In this document: piece after piece, positions 27,581 through 38,525 of the stretch
How the letters are laid out: each line of letters begins with the position of its first letter
How positions within the stretch are numbered: position 1 is the stretch's first letter
NCBI GenBank assembly: GCA_029204225.1
Contig: CM055113.1
Coordinates: 19,551,798 to 19,615,797, forward strand
Direction: 5' to 3'
Source: Diphasiastrum complanatum
Taxonomy: Eukaryota > Streptophyta > Lycopodiopsida > Lycopodiales > Lycopodiaceae
Length of the DNA: 64,000 nucleotides
Notes under the pieces: model-generated
What the model was told of the DNA's origin: nothing
The model's database searches: none
Seen by the model: the letters and a program-made list of their open reading frames with translations, nothing else
Translations under genes and position numbers: made by a program

Positions 27581-30500
27581 CTCCCTCTTCAACTAGTTTT
27601 AGCATAGATTTAGAAAGTACACCAAGACTTGTTCTATGCTTGAAAAATAAGTCCTTTCCCAATGCTTTGGTAAAGATATCAGCCACACATTCCTTTGATG
27701 GGACATGTTCAAGCTTGATCTCTTTTGCCAACACTTGTTCTCTCACAAAATGGTAAGCCACCTCGATATGTTTGCTCCTTGCATGGAAAACCGGATTGCT
27801 TGCTAGACTTTGGGCTGAAAGGTTGTCACAAAAGATGATTGGACTCTCTGAAAAATCCAGCAAGTGAAGCTCCATAATCATCCTCTTGATCCACACCATC
27901 TCCTTTGTGCATGATGTCAAAGCTTTGTACTCGGCCTCACTAGAAGAAAGTGATATAGTTGCTTGTTTCTTCGACATCCATGAGATAGCTCCATCACCTA
28001 TGAAAATAGCATGTGCATTTATGGATTTTCTATCCATAAGGTCTCTTGCAAAATCTGAATCTGAAAAACCAAATAAGTTAGGTGATGATCCTCTATAAAC
28101 AATGCCAAAATCTTTTGTTCCCGAGATGTATCTCAAGATCCTCTTTCCTAGTTTCCAATGTTCTATGCTAGGATCTTGCATGAATTGGCTTAATCTACCA
28201 ACACAATAAGATAAATCAGGTCTTGTGATGGTTAGATATATAAGAGAACCTATTAGCTTCCTATAGAGAGTAATGTCCTCGAAGGATCTTTCATTACCTC
28301 TTATAGTTAGCTTTACATGTGATTCCATAGGTGTATCAATAGGATTTGCATCTACCATATGAAATCTATTGAGAATAGAAATAGCATACTTCTCTTGTGA
28401 AATAAAAGTGATTTGAGAAGTTCTAATTACTTCTATTCCTAAGATATAGCTCAAAAGACCAAGATCATGCACTTCAAATTCCTTTTTTAGTGCTTTCTTG
28501 ATATCTTCTATATCTTCCTTGTTCCCTCCACTTAAAATAATGTCATCCACATAAATTAGAAGGATTGTAACATCATTAGCACTAATTCTAAAGTAAAGTG
28601 AATGATCATACTCACTCATAGTGAAGTTTTGAGAAAGTAGAAAAGAGTTAAGCCTAGCATACCAACTCCTTGGTGCTTGCTTAAGACCATACAAACTTTT
28701 TTGTAGAAAACACACATGATTAGGCTTGCTATGAGAAACATAGCTCTCGGGTTGCTCCATGTAGACTTCCTCTTCAAGATCACCATTCAAGAAAGCATTA
28801 GAAATGTCTAATTGCCAAAGATCCCATCCATAAAGAGTTGCAAGGGAAATGATTACTCTTATGCTCACCATCTTTGCCACGGGTGCAAAGGTTTCCTCAT
28901 AGTCAATGCCATGCTCTTGAGCATAACCTTTAGCCACCAACCTTGCCTTCAACTTGTTGATAGATCCATCTTGATTTGTCTTTACCTTGAAGATCCATTT
29001 GCATCCAATTGCACTTTTGCCCTTTGGAAGCTCCACCAATCTCCATGTGTTGTTCTTCATAAGTGCTTCAAACTCAAGATCCATTGCTTGGATCCATTCC
29101 TCTTTTTGCCTTGCTTCATCTACACATGAAGGTACATCAAAAGAAGTTAGGAAAGCATAGTTGGATCCATCCACCACTTGCTTACCTTTGCCATCATAAG
29201 TGAGCCTTGAGGGTTTCACTTTATGCCTTGGAGTTCTCCTTGGAATTTGACTTGAAGAGGCTTCTTCAACATCCACATCCAATGTGTCATCAACTCCATT
29301 GTCATCAAGCACATTAGTTGCAACAACACCATCATCACTTGAAACAACTTTTGGAATGTTACTTTCATCAAAAATGACATCCCTACTTGTGAACACTTTC
29401 TTGATTGAAGGAACATAAATCCTATATGCTTTGCTTACTTCACTATAACCAACAAAAATGCCCTTTCTTGAAGATGGATCCTCCTTAGTTTCATCATCAA
29501 GAGTAATGTTGAAGTAGCAAATGCATCCAAAAGTTCTTAGAAACTTGACATTAGGCTTCATACCAAACAAAGCTTCAAAAGGGGTTTTTCCTTCCAATAC
29601 AACACTTGGCCATCTATTGCATAGGAAATTTGCACACAACAAAGCATCACTCCAAAAAGGTTTAGGAAGATTAGCATTCAATCTCATTGCCTTTGCACTC
29701 TCACACAAGGTTCTATTCTTCCTCTCGGCCACTCCATTTTGTTGTGGTGTTCTTGGACATGTGTACTCCCTCTTGATCCCATGCTCATCACAAAAGGCTT
29801 TGAATTTGTTAGAAATGTATTCACCACCATTGTCGCTCCTCAAGCATTTGATTTTGGTTGTAAATTGAGTCTCAATAGCAACTTTGAACTTGACAAACAC
29901 ATCAAACACCTCATCCTTGCTCTTTAGTAGATAAACCCAACAAAATCTACTAAAATCATCAATGAAAGTTACATACATCTTAGCACCTCCATTGCTAATT
30001 GTAGTAACACCATGAATATCCGAATGCAAGAGAGAAAAAGGCATCTTAGATCTAGATATAGATCTAGTATATGGCAATCTATGTGATTTAGACAAAGCAC
30101 ATTCTTCACAAACATGATTCAAGCAAGTAAGAGACTTGGGAAGTCCCCTTACTACCTCCTTTTTGGCTATTACCTCCAAGGCCTTGTAGTTGAGATGTCC
30201 CATCCTTTTATGCCATACCTCTTGAATTGACATTTGTTCATTTGCCATGCATCCAACTTGGTTAGCAACAACACATGCATCAAGCTTGAACAATTTCCCT
30301 TGCCTTTTCCCTTTTGCAATGATACTACACCCCTTTTTGATCAAGCAAGCATCACCATCAAACTCAACTTTGAATCCTTTGTCAAGCATTTGGCTTACAC
30401 TAAGTAAGTTCTTGGTAATGGATGGAATGAGCAAAACATCTTTCAATTCTATATTCCTATTTGTAGAAAGTGAAATAGGAATTGTGCCAATCCCCTTGAT

Positions 30501-31526
30501 TGTACACTCACCATCATTTGCGGTATAGATTACCTTCCTATCACCATCAAATGCTATTAAAGATGAAAAATACTCTTTATGATATGTCATATGAGAAGTG
30601 GCTCCACTATCAATCCACCAAGGATCAATGTCTCCATGATTAGCCAACAAGCAAGATGACATAACAAAAGCATCATTTGAAAGAAGCTCATCCCCACCCT
30701 CATCAATAGTTAGATTGGTTTGCTTTTCCCCTTGATCCCTCTTTTTCTTAAAACAATCACTAGCAAAATGCCCTTTGACTCCACAATAGAAACATTTTAG
30801 CTTAGATCTATCCTTCTTTTTGCCAAAAGTAGAGTGCTCACCTTGGTCTTGCCCTTTAGACCAATTGCTTTTACCTTTGCCCTTGAACTTGCCTTTAGAG
30901 AACATTGCCTCCTCTTCTCCTCCTTGAGATGTAGAAGATGCTCCCACTCTTGTTTGCAACCTGAATTCTTCAGCCAACAAGACCTCTTGCAAGTCTCCAA
31001 CACTTGGTAAACATTTTTGGATAGCATAACTTTGAACAAGATTAGCATGATCATCCAACAAGCCATTGAGAATCACTTGAACAAGCTCCTCATTATTTAT
31101 GCCATCATTAATGCATGCTAACTCATCATTCAATGCTTTAACTCTCAAAACAAAAGCATGTCCATTCTCACTCTTCTTTTGCATACAAGAAAAGATTTGC
31201 CTTCTTAAAGTCAACACTCTAGAAGTAGACTTGGATTCATAAACCTTCTTCAAGGCTTCCCAAGCTTCACTAGATGATGTGCACTTACCAACCTCTTTGA
31301 TAAGCTCATTTGTCACATTCATCTTGATCATGTGAAGGGCTTTCTTTGCCCTCTTGTCATACCTCAATTGTTCTTGAGGTGCCAAAGGTCTCTCCTCCAC
31401 ACCTACAACAATATCCATCAACTCATTCATCTCAAGCAAAGACTCCATCCTTACTTTCCAAGTAGAATAGTTGAGGGAGGTAAGCCTATCATTGCTTTCC
31501 AACATGTAGCCTCCATTTGTAGCCAT
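27576..31526 (-). CDS. Element C Gag-Pol polyprotein, intact
   Basis: 1316 codons without interruption, encoding the full copia polyprotein. Approximate residues: Gag capsid/UBN2-like 1-200; zinc knuckle CFYCGVKGHFASDC at 244; protease DSGATSHMT at 305; integrase H/C region near 440-475; integrase core with Asp near 502 (HSDIHG), Asp near 564 (SDNGGEY) and Glu near 600 (NGVAE); RT motif A LDISNAFLNG near 905 and YVDD near 990; RNase H SDSDFA near 1157, SEAEYKAL, FCDNLSAQ, and ADIFTKAL near the end. No catalytic residue appears lost. The start MATNGGYMLES aligns with B's start. The stop TGA is formed by the first bases of the LTR (TGTGA). Confidence 0.97.
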   Translation of the reverse strand: MATNGGYMLESNDRLTSLNYSTWKVRMESLLEMNELMDIVVGVEERPLAPQEQLRYDKRAKKALHMIKMNVTNELIKEVGKCTSSSEAWEALKKVYESKSTSRVLTLRRQIFSCMQKKSENGHAFVLRVKALNDELACINDGINNEELVQVILNGLLDDHANLVQSYAIQKCLPSVGDLQEVLLAEEFRLQTRVGASSTSQGGEEEAMFSKGKFKGKGKSNWSKGQDQGEHSTFGKKKDRSKLKCFYCGVKGHFASDCFKKKRDQGEKQTNLTIDEGGDELLSNDAFVMSSCLLANHGDIDPWWIDSGATSHMTYHKEYFSSLIAFDGDRKVIYTANDGECTIKGIGTIPISLSTNRNIELKDVLLIPSITKNLLSVSQMLDKGFKVEFDGDACLIKKGCSIIAKGKRQGKLFKLDACVVANQVGCMANEQMSIQEVWHKRMGHLNYKALEVIAKKEVVRGLPKSLTCLNHVCEECALSKSHRLPYTRSISRSKMPFSLLHSDIHGVTTISNGGAKMYVTFIDDFSRFCWVYLLKSKDEVFDVFVKFKVAIETQFTTKIKCLRSDNGGEYISNKFKAFCDEHGIKREYTCPRTPQQNGVAERKNRTLCESAKAMRLNANLPKPFWSDALLCANFLCNRWPSVVLEGKTPFEALFGMKPNVKFLRTFGCICYFNITLDDETKEDPSSRKGIFVGYSEVSKAYRIYVPSIKKVFTSRDVIFDESNIPKVVSSDDGVVATNVLDDNGVDDTLDVDVEEASSSQIPRRTPRHKVKPSRLTYDGKGKQVVDGSNYAFLTSFDVPSCVDEARQKEEWIQAMDLEFEALMKNNTWRLVELPKGKSAIGCKWIFKVKTNQDGSINKLKARLVAKGYAQEHGIDYEETFAPVAKMVSIRVIISLATLYGWDLWQLDISNAFLNGDLEEEVYMEQPESYVSHSKPNHVCFLQKSLYGLKQAPRSWYARLNSFLLSQNFTMSEYDHSLYFRISANDVTILLIYVDDIILSGGNKEDIEDIKKALKKEFEVHDLGLLSYILGIEVIRTSQITFISQEKYAISILNRFHMVDANPIDTPMESHVKLTIRGNERSFEDITLYRKLIGSLIYLTITRPDLSYCVGRLSQFMQDPSIEHWKLGKRILRYISGTKDFGIVYRGSSPNLFGFSDSDFARDLMDRKSINAHAIFIGDGAISWMSKKQATISLSSSEAEYKALTSCTKEMVWIKRMIMELHLLDFSESPIIFCDNLSAQSLASNPVFHARSKHIEVAYHFVREQVLAKEIKLEHVPSKECVADIFTKALGKDLFFKHRTSLGVLSKSMLKLVEEGV
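27581..27593 (-). promoter_or_regulatory. Element C polypurine tract
   Basis: On the minus strand GTTGAAGAGGGAG directly precedes the 3' LTR; this primes plus-strand DNA synthesis. It is also translated as the last Gag-Pol codons. Confidence 0.85.
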
Positions 31527-32123
31527 GTTGCAATGATTGATCTCTGATCTTTGACCTGTTCCAATGCACTAAGCACTCTCTTGAATCAACAAATGAAACA
31601 CAAGAAGAAATCACAAAGATTTGGAACCTAAAACCTTACTTTTTCTCTCTTTTCCTCACTTTTTCCTCAATTTTAGCCACTAGTTTTATGATTTCTTGAT
31701 CAAACCAAGACCAAACCTCAATATACTTGCTTTTCCCTCACTCCTAAGATTGAAATACACTCTTGAATCATTCAGCAAACTGAAAATCAGAGGGTTACAT
31801 CAATTTTGAAGTTTTTGACATGAAGAAGCAAGAAATTGAATCAAAAAACTATATGCTAGAATGGAAAACTAATAGGATCTTGTTGGATCTTGCATCTCCC
31901 TCTTTCCAAAACAAATTTTGTCTCCTTATTCTGATAAGTACAGAGGGAATTCGCCCTACTTCAATTGAAATGCATACAAATGATGTTTTGATCACAAAGA
32001 TCCAATTTCTACACATAAATCAACAAGATTTTTAGCTAGAAACTTGATTGGAATGCTACAAAAGCAAACTCGCCCACAAATCTCTTCTAAATCTGGCAAA
32101 ACCTGCACATTTGGCCGCCTAAT
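31527..32123 (-). promoter_or_regulatory. Element C untranslated leader
   Basis: About 600 nt between primer-binding site and gag start, without a long upstream frame. Unlike B, A' and G, I did not find CACACGTGTG here; C's copy lies in the LTR, downstream of its TATA box. Confidence 0.6.
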
Positions 32124-32135
32124 GCTCTGATACCA
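32124..32135 (-). promoter_or_regulatory. Element C primer-binding site
   Basis: Minus strand TGGTATCAGAGC, complementary to the 3' end of initiator-Met tRNA with no mismatch over 12 nt, abutting the 5' LTR. Confidence 0.93.
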
Positions 32136-32788
32136 TGTGAAAAACTCAGATCCAAAAGATGCTAAAGTTTCATAAAGATCTTGGCCATGGAAGTTATGCA
32201 CATCTAGATTGAAAAAATGATAGAAATTGTGATGTTAAGCATACTAAACATCAACTAAACATCAAGATCTGATCATAAGCTTCCACAAACAGAAACTTGC
32301 TGTCCCTGTCCGTACTTCAGAGCCTACAACCTGCATTTCACACGTGTGAAGCCATAGCAACAAAGAAATCACAATTCTAGTGGCTAGAATGCAAGATATG
32401 AACAAAAAAGTGAGAGAGAAGAAGATGGATCTTCAAAGAGCATAACATTCATTCAATAGAATGAAAATGAGATGTGTACATACTCGTGGAGATGGCTATT
32501 TATAGCAGCCATAGTGCCTCTTGGCCACTTGTCTTATGATAGGCTAAAATTGGGGTCCAATAGGATTCACCCATATACCTAGAAATTTGGTCAAATAGGA
32601 ATGCACCAAATTATGAGCCAATAGAAGAGCTCCACACTCGACCTCCTCTAATTAATGTGACCTCAAAAGTAGTGTACACATACTTTGGGCCTCTACATAC
32701 ATGTATGAACCTATCTCTAACTTTTATTTGGCCATAGGCCTACAAAATCTCAAGTTAGGAAAATACTACTAGTTGACAATTTTTCACA
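32136..32788 (-). repeat. Element C 5' LTR
   Basis: Same length as the 3' copy. Palindrome at 32339-32348. With the TATA box at 32497-32504, the palindrome would lie about 150 nt downstream of it, hence probably in the transcribed R/U5 part. Confidence 0.95.
32497..32504 (-). promoter_or_regulatory. TATA box of element C promoter
   Basis: Minus strand TATAAATA in the context GCTATAAATAGC, the best TATA match in the LTR. Transcription would start roughly 25-35 nt further left. The identical site in the 3' LTR is at about 27289-27296. Confidence 0.65.
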
Positions 32789-32793
32789 AGGGC

Positions 32794-33951
32794 TTCATCA
32801 AGATTGGTGAGGAGCAAAAGGTGTGCTACTTAAGGAAGAGCCTATATGGCTTGAAGCAAGCACCTAGAGCTTGGTACTCTAGGTTGCATGATTTTCTCTA
32901 TTCCCTTGGCTTTGTACTAAGTGCTTATGAACCTTCTTTATATTTCAAATGTAATGAAGGAAAGATCATCATTTTGGTTCTTTATGTTGATGACATCATT
33001 ATGACAGGAAATGATGATGATGGCATAGGCAAAGTAAAAGTTGACTTATCTAGTGAGTTCAAGATGGTAGATCTAGGCTTCCTAAAGTTTATACTTGGGA
33101 TAGAAGTGTCTAGAAGTAGCAATTGTACTTTCATAAGTCAATCTAAGTATGCTACTTCCATTCTTGAAAGATTTGGTATGAAAGATTGTAAGGGGATTGA
33201 CACCCCTATGGAGCATGTTGTGAAAGCAACTAATGAAGGTGATGAAGCATCCTTTGAGGACATCACTCTCTTTAGGAAGCTTATAGGCTCTCTAATCTAT
33301 TTAACCATCACTAGACCTGACTTAAGTTTTTGTGTAAGCAAGTTGAGTCAAAGTATGCAAGCTCCTTTAATTCATCATTGGAAAAGTGCCAAGAGAGTAC
33401 TTAGATATGTTTCTAGTACTAGATTTTTTGGTATACTTTATGAAGGATCTAACTTGCACTTGAGAGCCTACTCGGATTCAGATTTTGCAGGTGACAAGAT
33501 GGATAGGAAGTCCATTAGTGCATTTGCAACATTTCTTTGTGGAGGAGTGATATCTTGGCTTTCCAAAAAGCAAGATACAATCTCACTATCTTCTTGTGAA
33601 GCCGAGTACAAGGCATTGACTTCAACAACCAAAGAGCTCTTATGGCTAAGAAGACTCTTGATGGAACTACATGTGCTAGAGGCCGAGGAGATCCCTTACA
33701 TATTTTGTGACAATCAAGCTTTTCAACAAATTGCTTCAAATCCTATCTTCCATGCTAGAACAAAGCATATTGAGATAGCTCACCACTTTGTGAGGGAGAA
33801 GGTACAATCCAAGGAAGTGCAACTACATCATGTACCATCATCCGAATGCATAGCTGATATCTTAACCAAACCATTGTCCAAAGATCCATTTTTTAAGTTA
33901 AGATATGCTCTTGGAATTGTAGATAGATGTACACTAGATTTGCCAAGTTAG
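32794..33951 (+). pseudogene. Element B gag-pol, 3' part (RT to RNase H), separated by C
   Basis: Continues B's frame exactly after the second AGGGC copy: 385 codons plus stop. RT motifs KSLYGLKQAPRAWYSRL and YVDDIIMTG, then RNase H with SDSDFAGDKMDRKS, SCEAEYKAL and FCDNQ, ending ADILTKPL. No stop or frameshift is present, so C's insertion is the only visible lesion in B. As it stands it has no promoter or start of its own. Confidence 0.93.
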
Positions 33952-33964
33952 AAGTGAGGAGGAG

Positions 33965-34827
33965 TGTTGAAAATTGTCACTTCTCACTTGACATTGGTTC
34001 ATGTAAATATTGATCAAACATTAGAATATGTTGATGATATGATTTCACACGTGTGGAGCATGTTCCCATGTGTGAAAGGATGTACTTTTCATGTTTGTAT
34101 ATATCCAAATTGATTTTGTATCATTCTAGTTAGTGTGAACATGAAATGACTAGTTTTTAGTCAAGTTGACTAGTCACCTACAAATTAGCTTTTCCTTGCA
34201 TGTGCATGAGTAAATGCTCCCACATGGCAAGTGGATGTTCACATGTGTGTATAGAGTACTAGAAGATAAGAGTTGACCATTTTCCTTAGATCCTATTTTG
34301 TAGGGAATATTCCTATATTCTAGGAGACTAGCTTTTTGGATTTTAGTCATATTCTAGAAGGTCAACTATTGGATAAGGATCAAGGATGGATCAAATGGAT
34401 AGATATGAGTGATGTGGCACTCTTCACACGTGTGAAGGCCTGCTAGACTGTACCAGACTCATGGATGTACTTGATCCATAAAAGGATCATCATTTTTGCT
34501 AAGAAAATTGATGAGACTTTTGCACTCTACACTTTTGTGAGATTTCTAGTCATTTGTCTTGTGATTTTTATGCATGATTGCTATCTAGTATCATTGTACT
34601 TGTTGTTTCAGGTGCAGTCCGTACAGTGGACAGTACTCCACACGTGTGAAGCCGCTCTCACTAAAAAATGATGTGTTGATCCATTGCTCTTGCTTAAATC
34701 CAAGTGTAGTGAATCTAGATCAAGATCTAATGTGTAGAACTTGATAGATTCATTGATTAAGCAACCAATAACTCTCTATGATTGTAAAGTACAATCATTA
34801 TTGTCCTAAAAACTGTAAAATTTATCA
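33965..34827 (+). repeat. Element B 3' LTR
   Basis: Preceded by purine tract AGAAGTGAGGAGGAG (33950-33964). Same 863-bp length as the 5' LTR; palindromes at 34046, 34425 and 34639. Confidence 0.95.
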
Positions 34828-34832
34828 ACAAA

Positions 34833-36395
34833 TTCTTGGCAGAACAAGGCAAGGGGAAACCAAAACAAGCAGGTAACCTTGTCGATGAGGGTGAGATTGA
34901 AGACTCTAGCATCTTCATATCTACATTGTCATATAATCAAGATGATCAAGCATGGTATATTGACTCGGGAGCCACAAGACACATGACAGATAACAAGAAT
35001 TGGTTCAGTAGCTTGAAAGTGTTGGATAATGGAACGTCCGTTTCACAAGAAAATGGTGAGGTTTGTAGGATCAAGGGGATAGACACCGTTTCAATCCAAC
35101 TACTTGATGGCAAAAGCAGGATGATCAGGGAGGTACTTTACGTAGCAGGTTTGAAGAAAAATCCACTTTCTGTTGGAGTCATTACTGATCAAAAGTTGAA
35201 AGTAGAATTCACCCATGATCGTTGCTTTGTGAAGGATATGAACCAAAAGTTCAAAGTTATTGCGGATGGAGTAAGGGAGCCCAATACAAAATTGTACAGG
35301 TTGAATGCTACAATCAAGAGGCAACATGGACTTGTATCGTCCATTCCATTGCAAACTGAGTTGTGGCATAAGAGGCTTGGTCACTTGAACTTGGGAAGCC
35401 TCAATTTGATGAGAAGATTGGAGATGGTAACAAGATTGCCTACCATAGAAGGTCACTTGAAATCGATGTGTGAATCTTGTGTATATGGGAAGCAGCATCG
35501 AGAGAAGTTCAATAAAGGGGGTGTTGCAAAAGCAAAGAACATCCTGGATCTAATCCGCACAGATTTAAGCTGGCCTATGAGGACCATGTTCTTAGGTAAA
35601 GCCTTTTATATCATGACCTTTATCGATGATATGTCACGTAAGACGTGGATCTACTTCTTGAAGAAGAAATCGGATGCATTTGACAACTTCAAGAGCTTCA
35701 AAGCATTGGTCAAAAATCAGATAGGTAGGACGATCAAAGTCCTAAGATTAGATAGTGGAGGTGAGTACAAGTCTAATGACTTCAATGATCTTTGTGATCA
35801 ATGTGGGATTAAAAGACAACTTACGCAAGCTCATACTCCTGCTCTCAATGGTGTAGCTGAGAGCAAGAATCATACGATTGTGGAAAGTGCCAAATCTATG
35901 CTACCTGAAATGAAACTACCAAAAGATTTTTGGTTATAAGCATGTAGCACGACAGTCTATCTTCAAAATAGAAGTCCTATCATTGCCATACCAAAGATAA
36001 CACCTGAGGAAGCATTCACAAAGAAGAAGCCAAAGGTGAACCACTTGCAATTCTTTGGATGTAAGGCTTTTGTACACGTTCCTAAGAAATAGAGATGTAA
36101 ACTTGATGTAAAAGCTATCAAGTGTATATTCCTAGGACATGAAGATCGTGTGAAGGGCTATAGATGTTTTGATCCAGTGGAAAACAAAATCCATATAAGT
36201 CGTGATGTTATCTTTGATGAATCCAAGATGTATGAAGACGAGGATGCTGAGAAGATAGATACATCTAGTGGGAAAGATGGTATAGTAAGGATACCACGTG
36301 ATGATGGTCCATTTATTGACCTTCCAAGTGATGAAAAAAAAAGATACATTTCAAGATACTACTATTCAACCTCAAGAGACGGGTTGGAGAGGTAG
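34833..36395 (+). pseudogene. Element O protease and integrase
   Basis: Resumes after the ACAAA duplication, one base out of frame with the gag zinc-knuckle side. Protease WYIDSGATRHMT lies at about 34955; GAG_pre LWHKRLGHLNLGSL near 35360; integrase core with RTDLSW, RLDSGGEY and NGVAE (DDE retained). TAA at 35937 truncates the core after PKDFWL; a TAG near 36091 and an extra base in an A-run near 36338 break the C-terminal domain (KGYRCFDPVENKIHISRDVIFDES). This lineage is distinct from A/B/C and nearest to F in this window. Confidence 0.87.
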
Positions 36396-38192
36396 GGACA
36401 AACCTTTTGGTGCAAGAAGGATTGAAGTTGTAGGTGACAAACACAAGGAGAAGGATGTACCGTGGGATAAATTTTTACCAGGAAGCCGATCACTTGACAA
36501 GAAGCTCCCTAAGTGGTTTGAGAGATTGTTGGAGAGCCGCGACATGGATGACTTTCCAAGATCATCTATCCAGGGAGAGCTACGAAGATCACAAGAGAGA
36601 AGACACAACTTGAAAGGTATGAAGCAAATTATGCTCTCCTATCTAGCATTATTCAAAGCAAAGAACCTTCGACTTATGATGAAAAGAAGGATGATGACAT
36701 TTGGGTCAAGGCCATGGGAGAGGAGATGGAGTCAATTGCTAAGCATAGTACATAAGACTTAGTAGAACCACCAGTTGGAAAGAAACCCATTGGTTGCAAA
36801 TGGGTATACAGGACTAAGTACCATGCAGATGGAAGTATAGCAAAGCACAAGGCAAGATTGGTGATCAAAGGGTATGCACAAAGTAAAGGCATCAACTATG
36901 AGGAGACCTTTGCGCCGGTTTGTAAGTGGAATACTCTACATCTACTTGTTGCTTTAGATTCACATTTTGGTTGGCCTTTGCATCAGATGGATGTAAAATC
37001 TGCTTTTCTAAATGGTGACTTAGAAGAAGAGGTGTTCATGGATCAACCTGAAGGCTTTGTAGCAAAGGGACAGGAAAATAAAGTATGTCGCTTGAAGAAA
37101 GCACTTTATGGTCTTAAACATGCACCATGTGCGTGGTATAGCAGGATTGATGCCTACTTTCGTTCAAAGGGGATGGTGAGAACACACTTTGATCCAAATC
37201 TATATGTCTTATGCTTTGATGGTATGCTTGCTTTGATTTCTCTTTATGTTGATGACTGGATTATTACGAGAAATAATCAAGAGATGATAAATATGATCAA
37301 GAAAGATCTCATGGAACAATTCGAGATGACAGATCTCAGCCTAATGCATTATTGTTTTGGAGTAGAGGTGTGGCAAAAAAGACACGAAGTGGGCTTAACA
37401 CAGGTGAAGTATGTCAAAGAGTTGCTACACAGGTTTAGGTTGCAGGACTGCAAACCAGCGAATACTCCTATTGAACCAGGTAAAAAGATTTCTAAGCTTG
37501 ATGAGTCACAGTCATTTGATGCTACGCTGTATAGGCAGTCCGTAGGGAGCTTGATTTACCTTACCACGACTAGACCAGATATATGCTATGTTGTTGGCAT
37601 TGTAAGTCAGTTTATGGCAGCACCTATAGAAATGCATTGGAAGGCAGCTAAACGCATTTTGCGTTATGTGAAAGGCACTTCATATTATGGCTTGATTTAT
37701 AGGAAGCATGATGGGTTACCTGAGTTGTGTGGCTATGTGGATGCGGATTGGGAGGTGACTATGATGATCGTAGATCTACCACAGGGTATGTATTCCAGTT
37801 TTGTGGTAGTTGCTTTTCCTGGTCTAGTAAGAAGCAAAGTACAATCGCTCTTTCCACCACAGAAGTAGAGTATAAGGCAATGTCTAGTGCAACACAGGAA
37901 GCTATATGGCTGAGACAAATCTTGGAAGAAGTTGGCATGAGGCAGAAAAATTCCACGACATTACATAGCGACAGTCAGAGTGGCATTCAGCTAGCAAAGA
38001 ATCCAATGTTCCATGTGAGAACTAAACACATTGAGATTTAGTATCACTTTATACGTGAGAGGCTGCTGAGTCGTGAAATTCATGTTGTTCATTGTAGCAC
38101 AGAAGAACAACTAGCTGATATTTTCACTAAGCCACTTGTTGGAGAAAAGTTTGATAAGTTTAGATCAAAGCTTTCTGTACTTAAAGTTTGTT
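36396..38192 (+). pseudogene. Element O reverse transcriptase and RNase H
   Basis: A linker of poor coding quality leads to RT, which is open from 36858: VIKGYAQSKGINYEETFAPV, motif A QMDVKSAFLNG, YGLKHAP, LYVDDWII. A TAG near 36760 precedes it. RNase H begins GYVDADW, then a frameshift near 37747 puts the rest in another frame ([23 protein letters not shown]). A TAG at 38039 cuts the RTKHIEI..YHFIRE motif; the end ADIFTKPL is at about 38120. The polyprotein would end at 38192. Confidence 0.88.
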
Positions 38193-38246
38193 AACTTTAA
38201 AGCTATGTATATGACCGCATAAAGTAGACTCTACTTTAAGGGAGAG

Positions 38247-38520
38247 AGTTAGAATTAAAGTAGAATCATTGTGCTATTGTACTGTGGGTCCTATCAGTTG
38301 ATAAGGATCAGTTGGCCTCACCATGTGGCAACTCGACGGGACACGCATCTCGCCAACGACAACCTGGGTCATGCACGGGTTGCCTGAGTGAACAACTATA
38401 TGTATAGTGTAATTTTGTTTTGAGAAATATAATTGCTTTGTGAGCTTGCTGGTGAGAGTGTTTTCTGTCTGTGTTACTGTGTAGCATGATCTATGTTCCT
38501 GTGCAAAGCAAATTCTAAGT
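38247..38520 (+). repeat. Element O 3' LTR
   Basis: 274 bp, starting AGTTAGAATT after the purine tract AAGGGAGAG and ending AATTCTAAGT next to the GTATC duplication. Confidence 0.87.
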
Positions 38521-38525
38521 GTATC

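Larger units (their letters stand above)
26928..32788 (-). mobile_element. Copia element C, complete and apparently very recent
   Basis: Two 653-bp LTRs (26928-27580 and 32136-32788) with no difference noticed in the stretches compared by eye. Target duplication AGGGC at 26923-26927 and 32789-32793 inside B's RT. All parts needed for transposition are present: primer-binding site, leader, one uninterrupted gag-pol frame, purine tract. It is the youngest insertion in the nest because it splits B. Confidence 0.97.
22647..34827 (+). mobile_element. Copia element B, young, hosts element C
   Basis: Two 863-bp LTRs (22647-23509 and 33965-34827) flank a complete gag-pol that was open throughout before element C inserted at 26927. 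The target duplication ACAAA is at 22642-22646 and 34828-34832, inside O. I noticed one LTR difference (CTGG at about 23124 against CTAG), so the insertion is recent. The length without C is about 6.3 kb. Confidence 0.96.
20355..38520 (+). mobile_element. Copia element O, old, hosts element B
   Basis: LTRs at 20355-20616 and 38247-38520 flank gag, protease, integrase, RT and RNase H, all on the plus strand apart from an inverted gag segment. The 5-bp duplication GTATC lies at 20350-20354 and 38521-38525. Comparing D's interrupted sequence with intact C shows a single GTATC-type site before insertion. Removing the nested B leaves a copia element of about 6 kb. It has many lesions. Confidence 0.93.

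Noticed and set aside
20617..38246. An env-like or extra gene in element O or B
   Set aside because: Pol runs directly to the purine tract and LTR in B and C; in O the remaining sequence is leader or broken gag.
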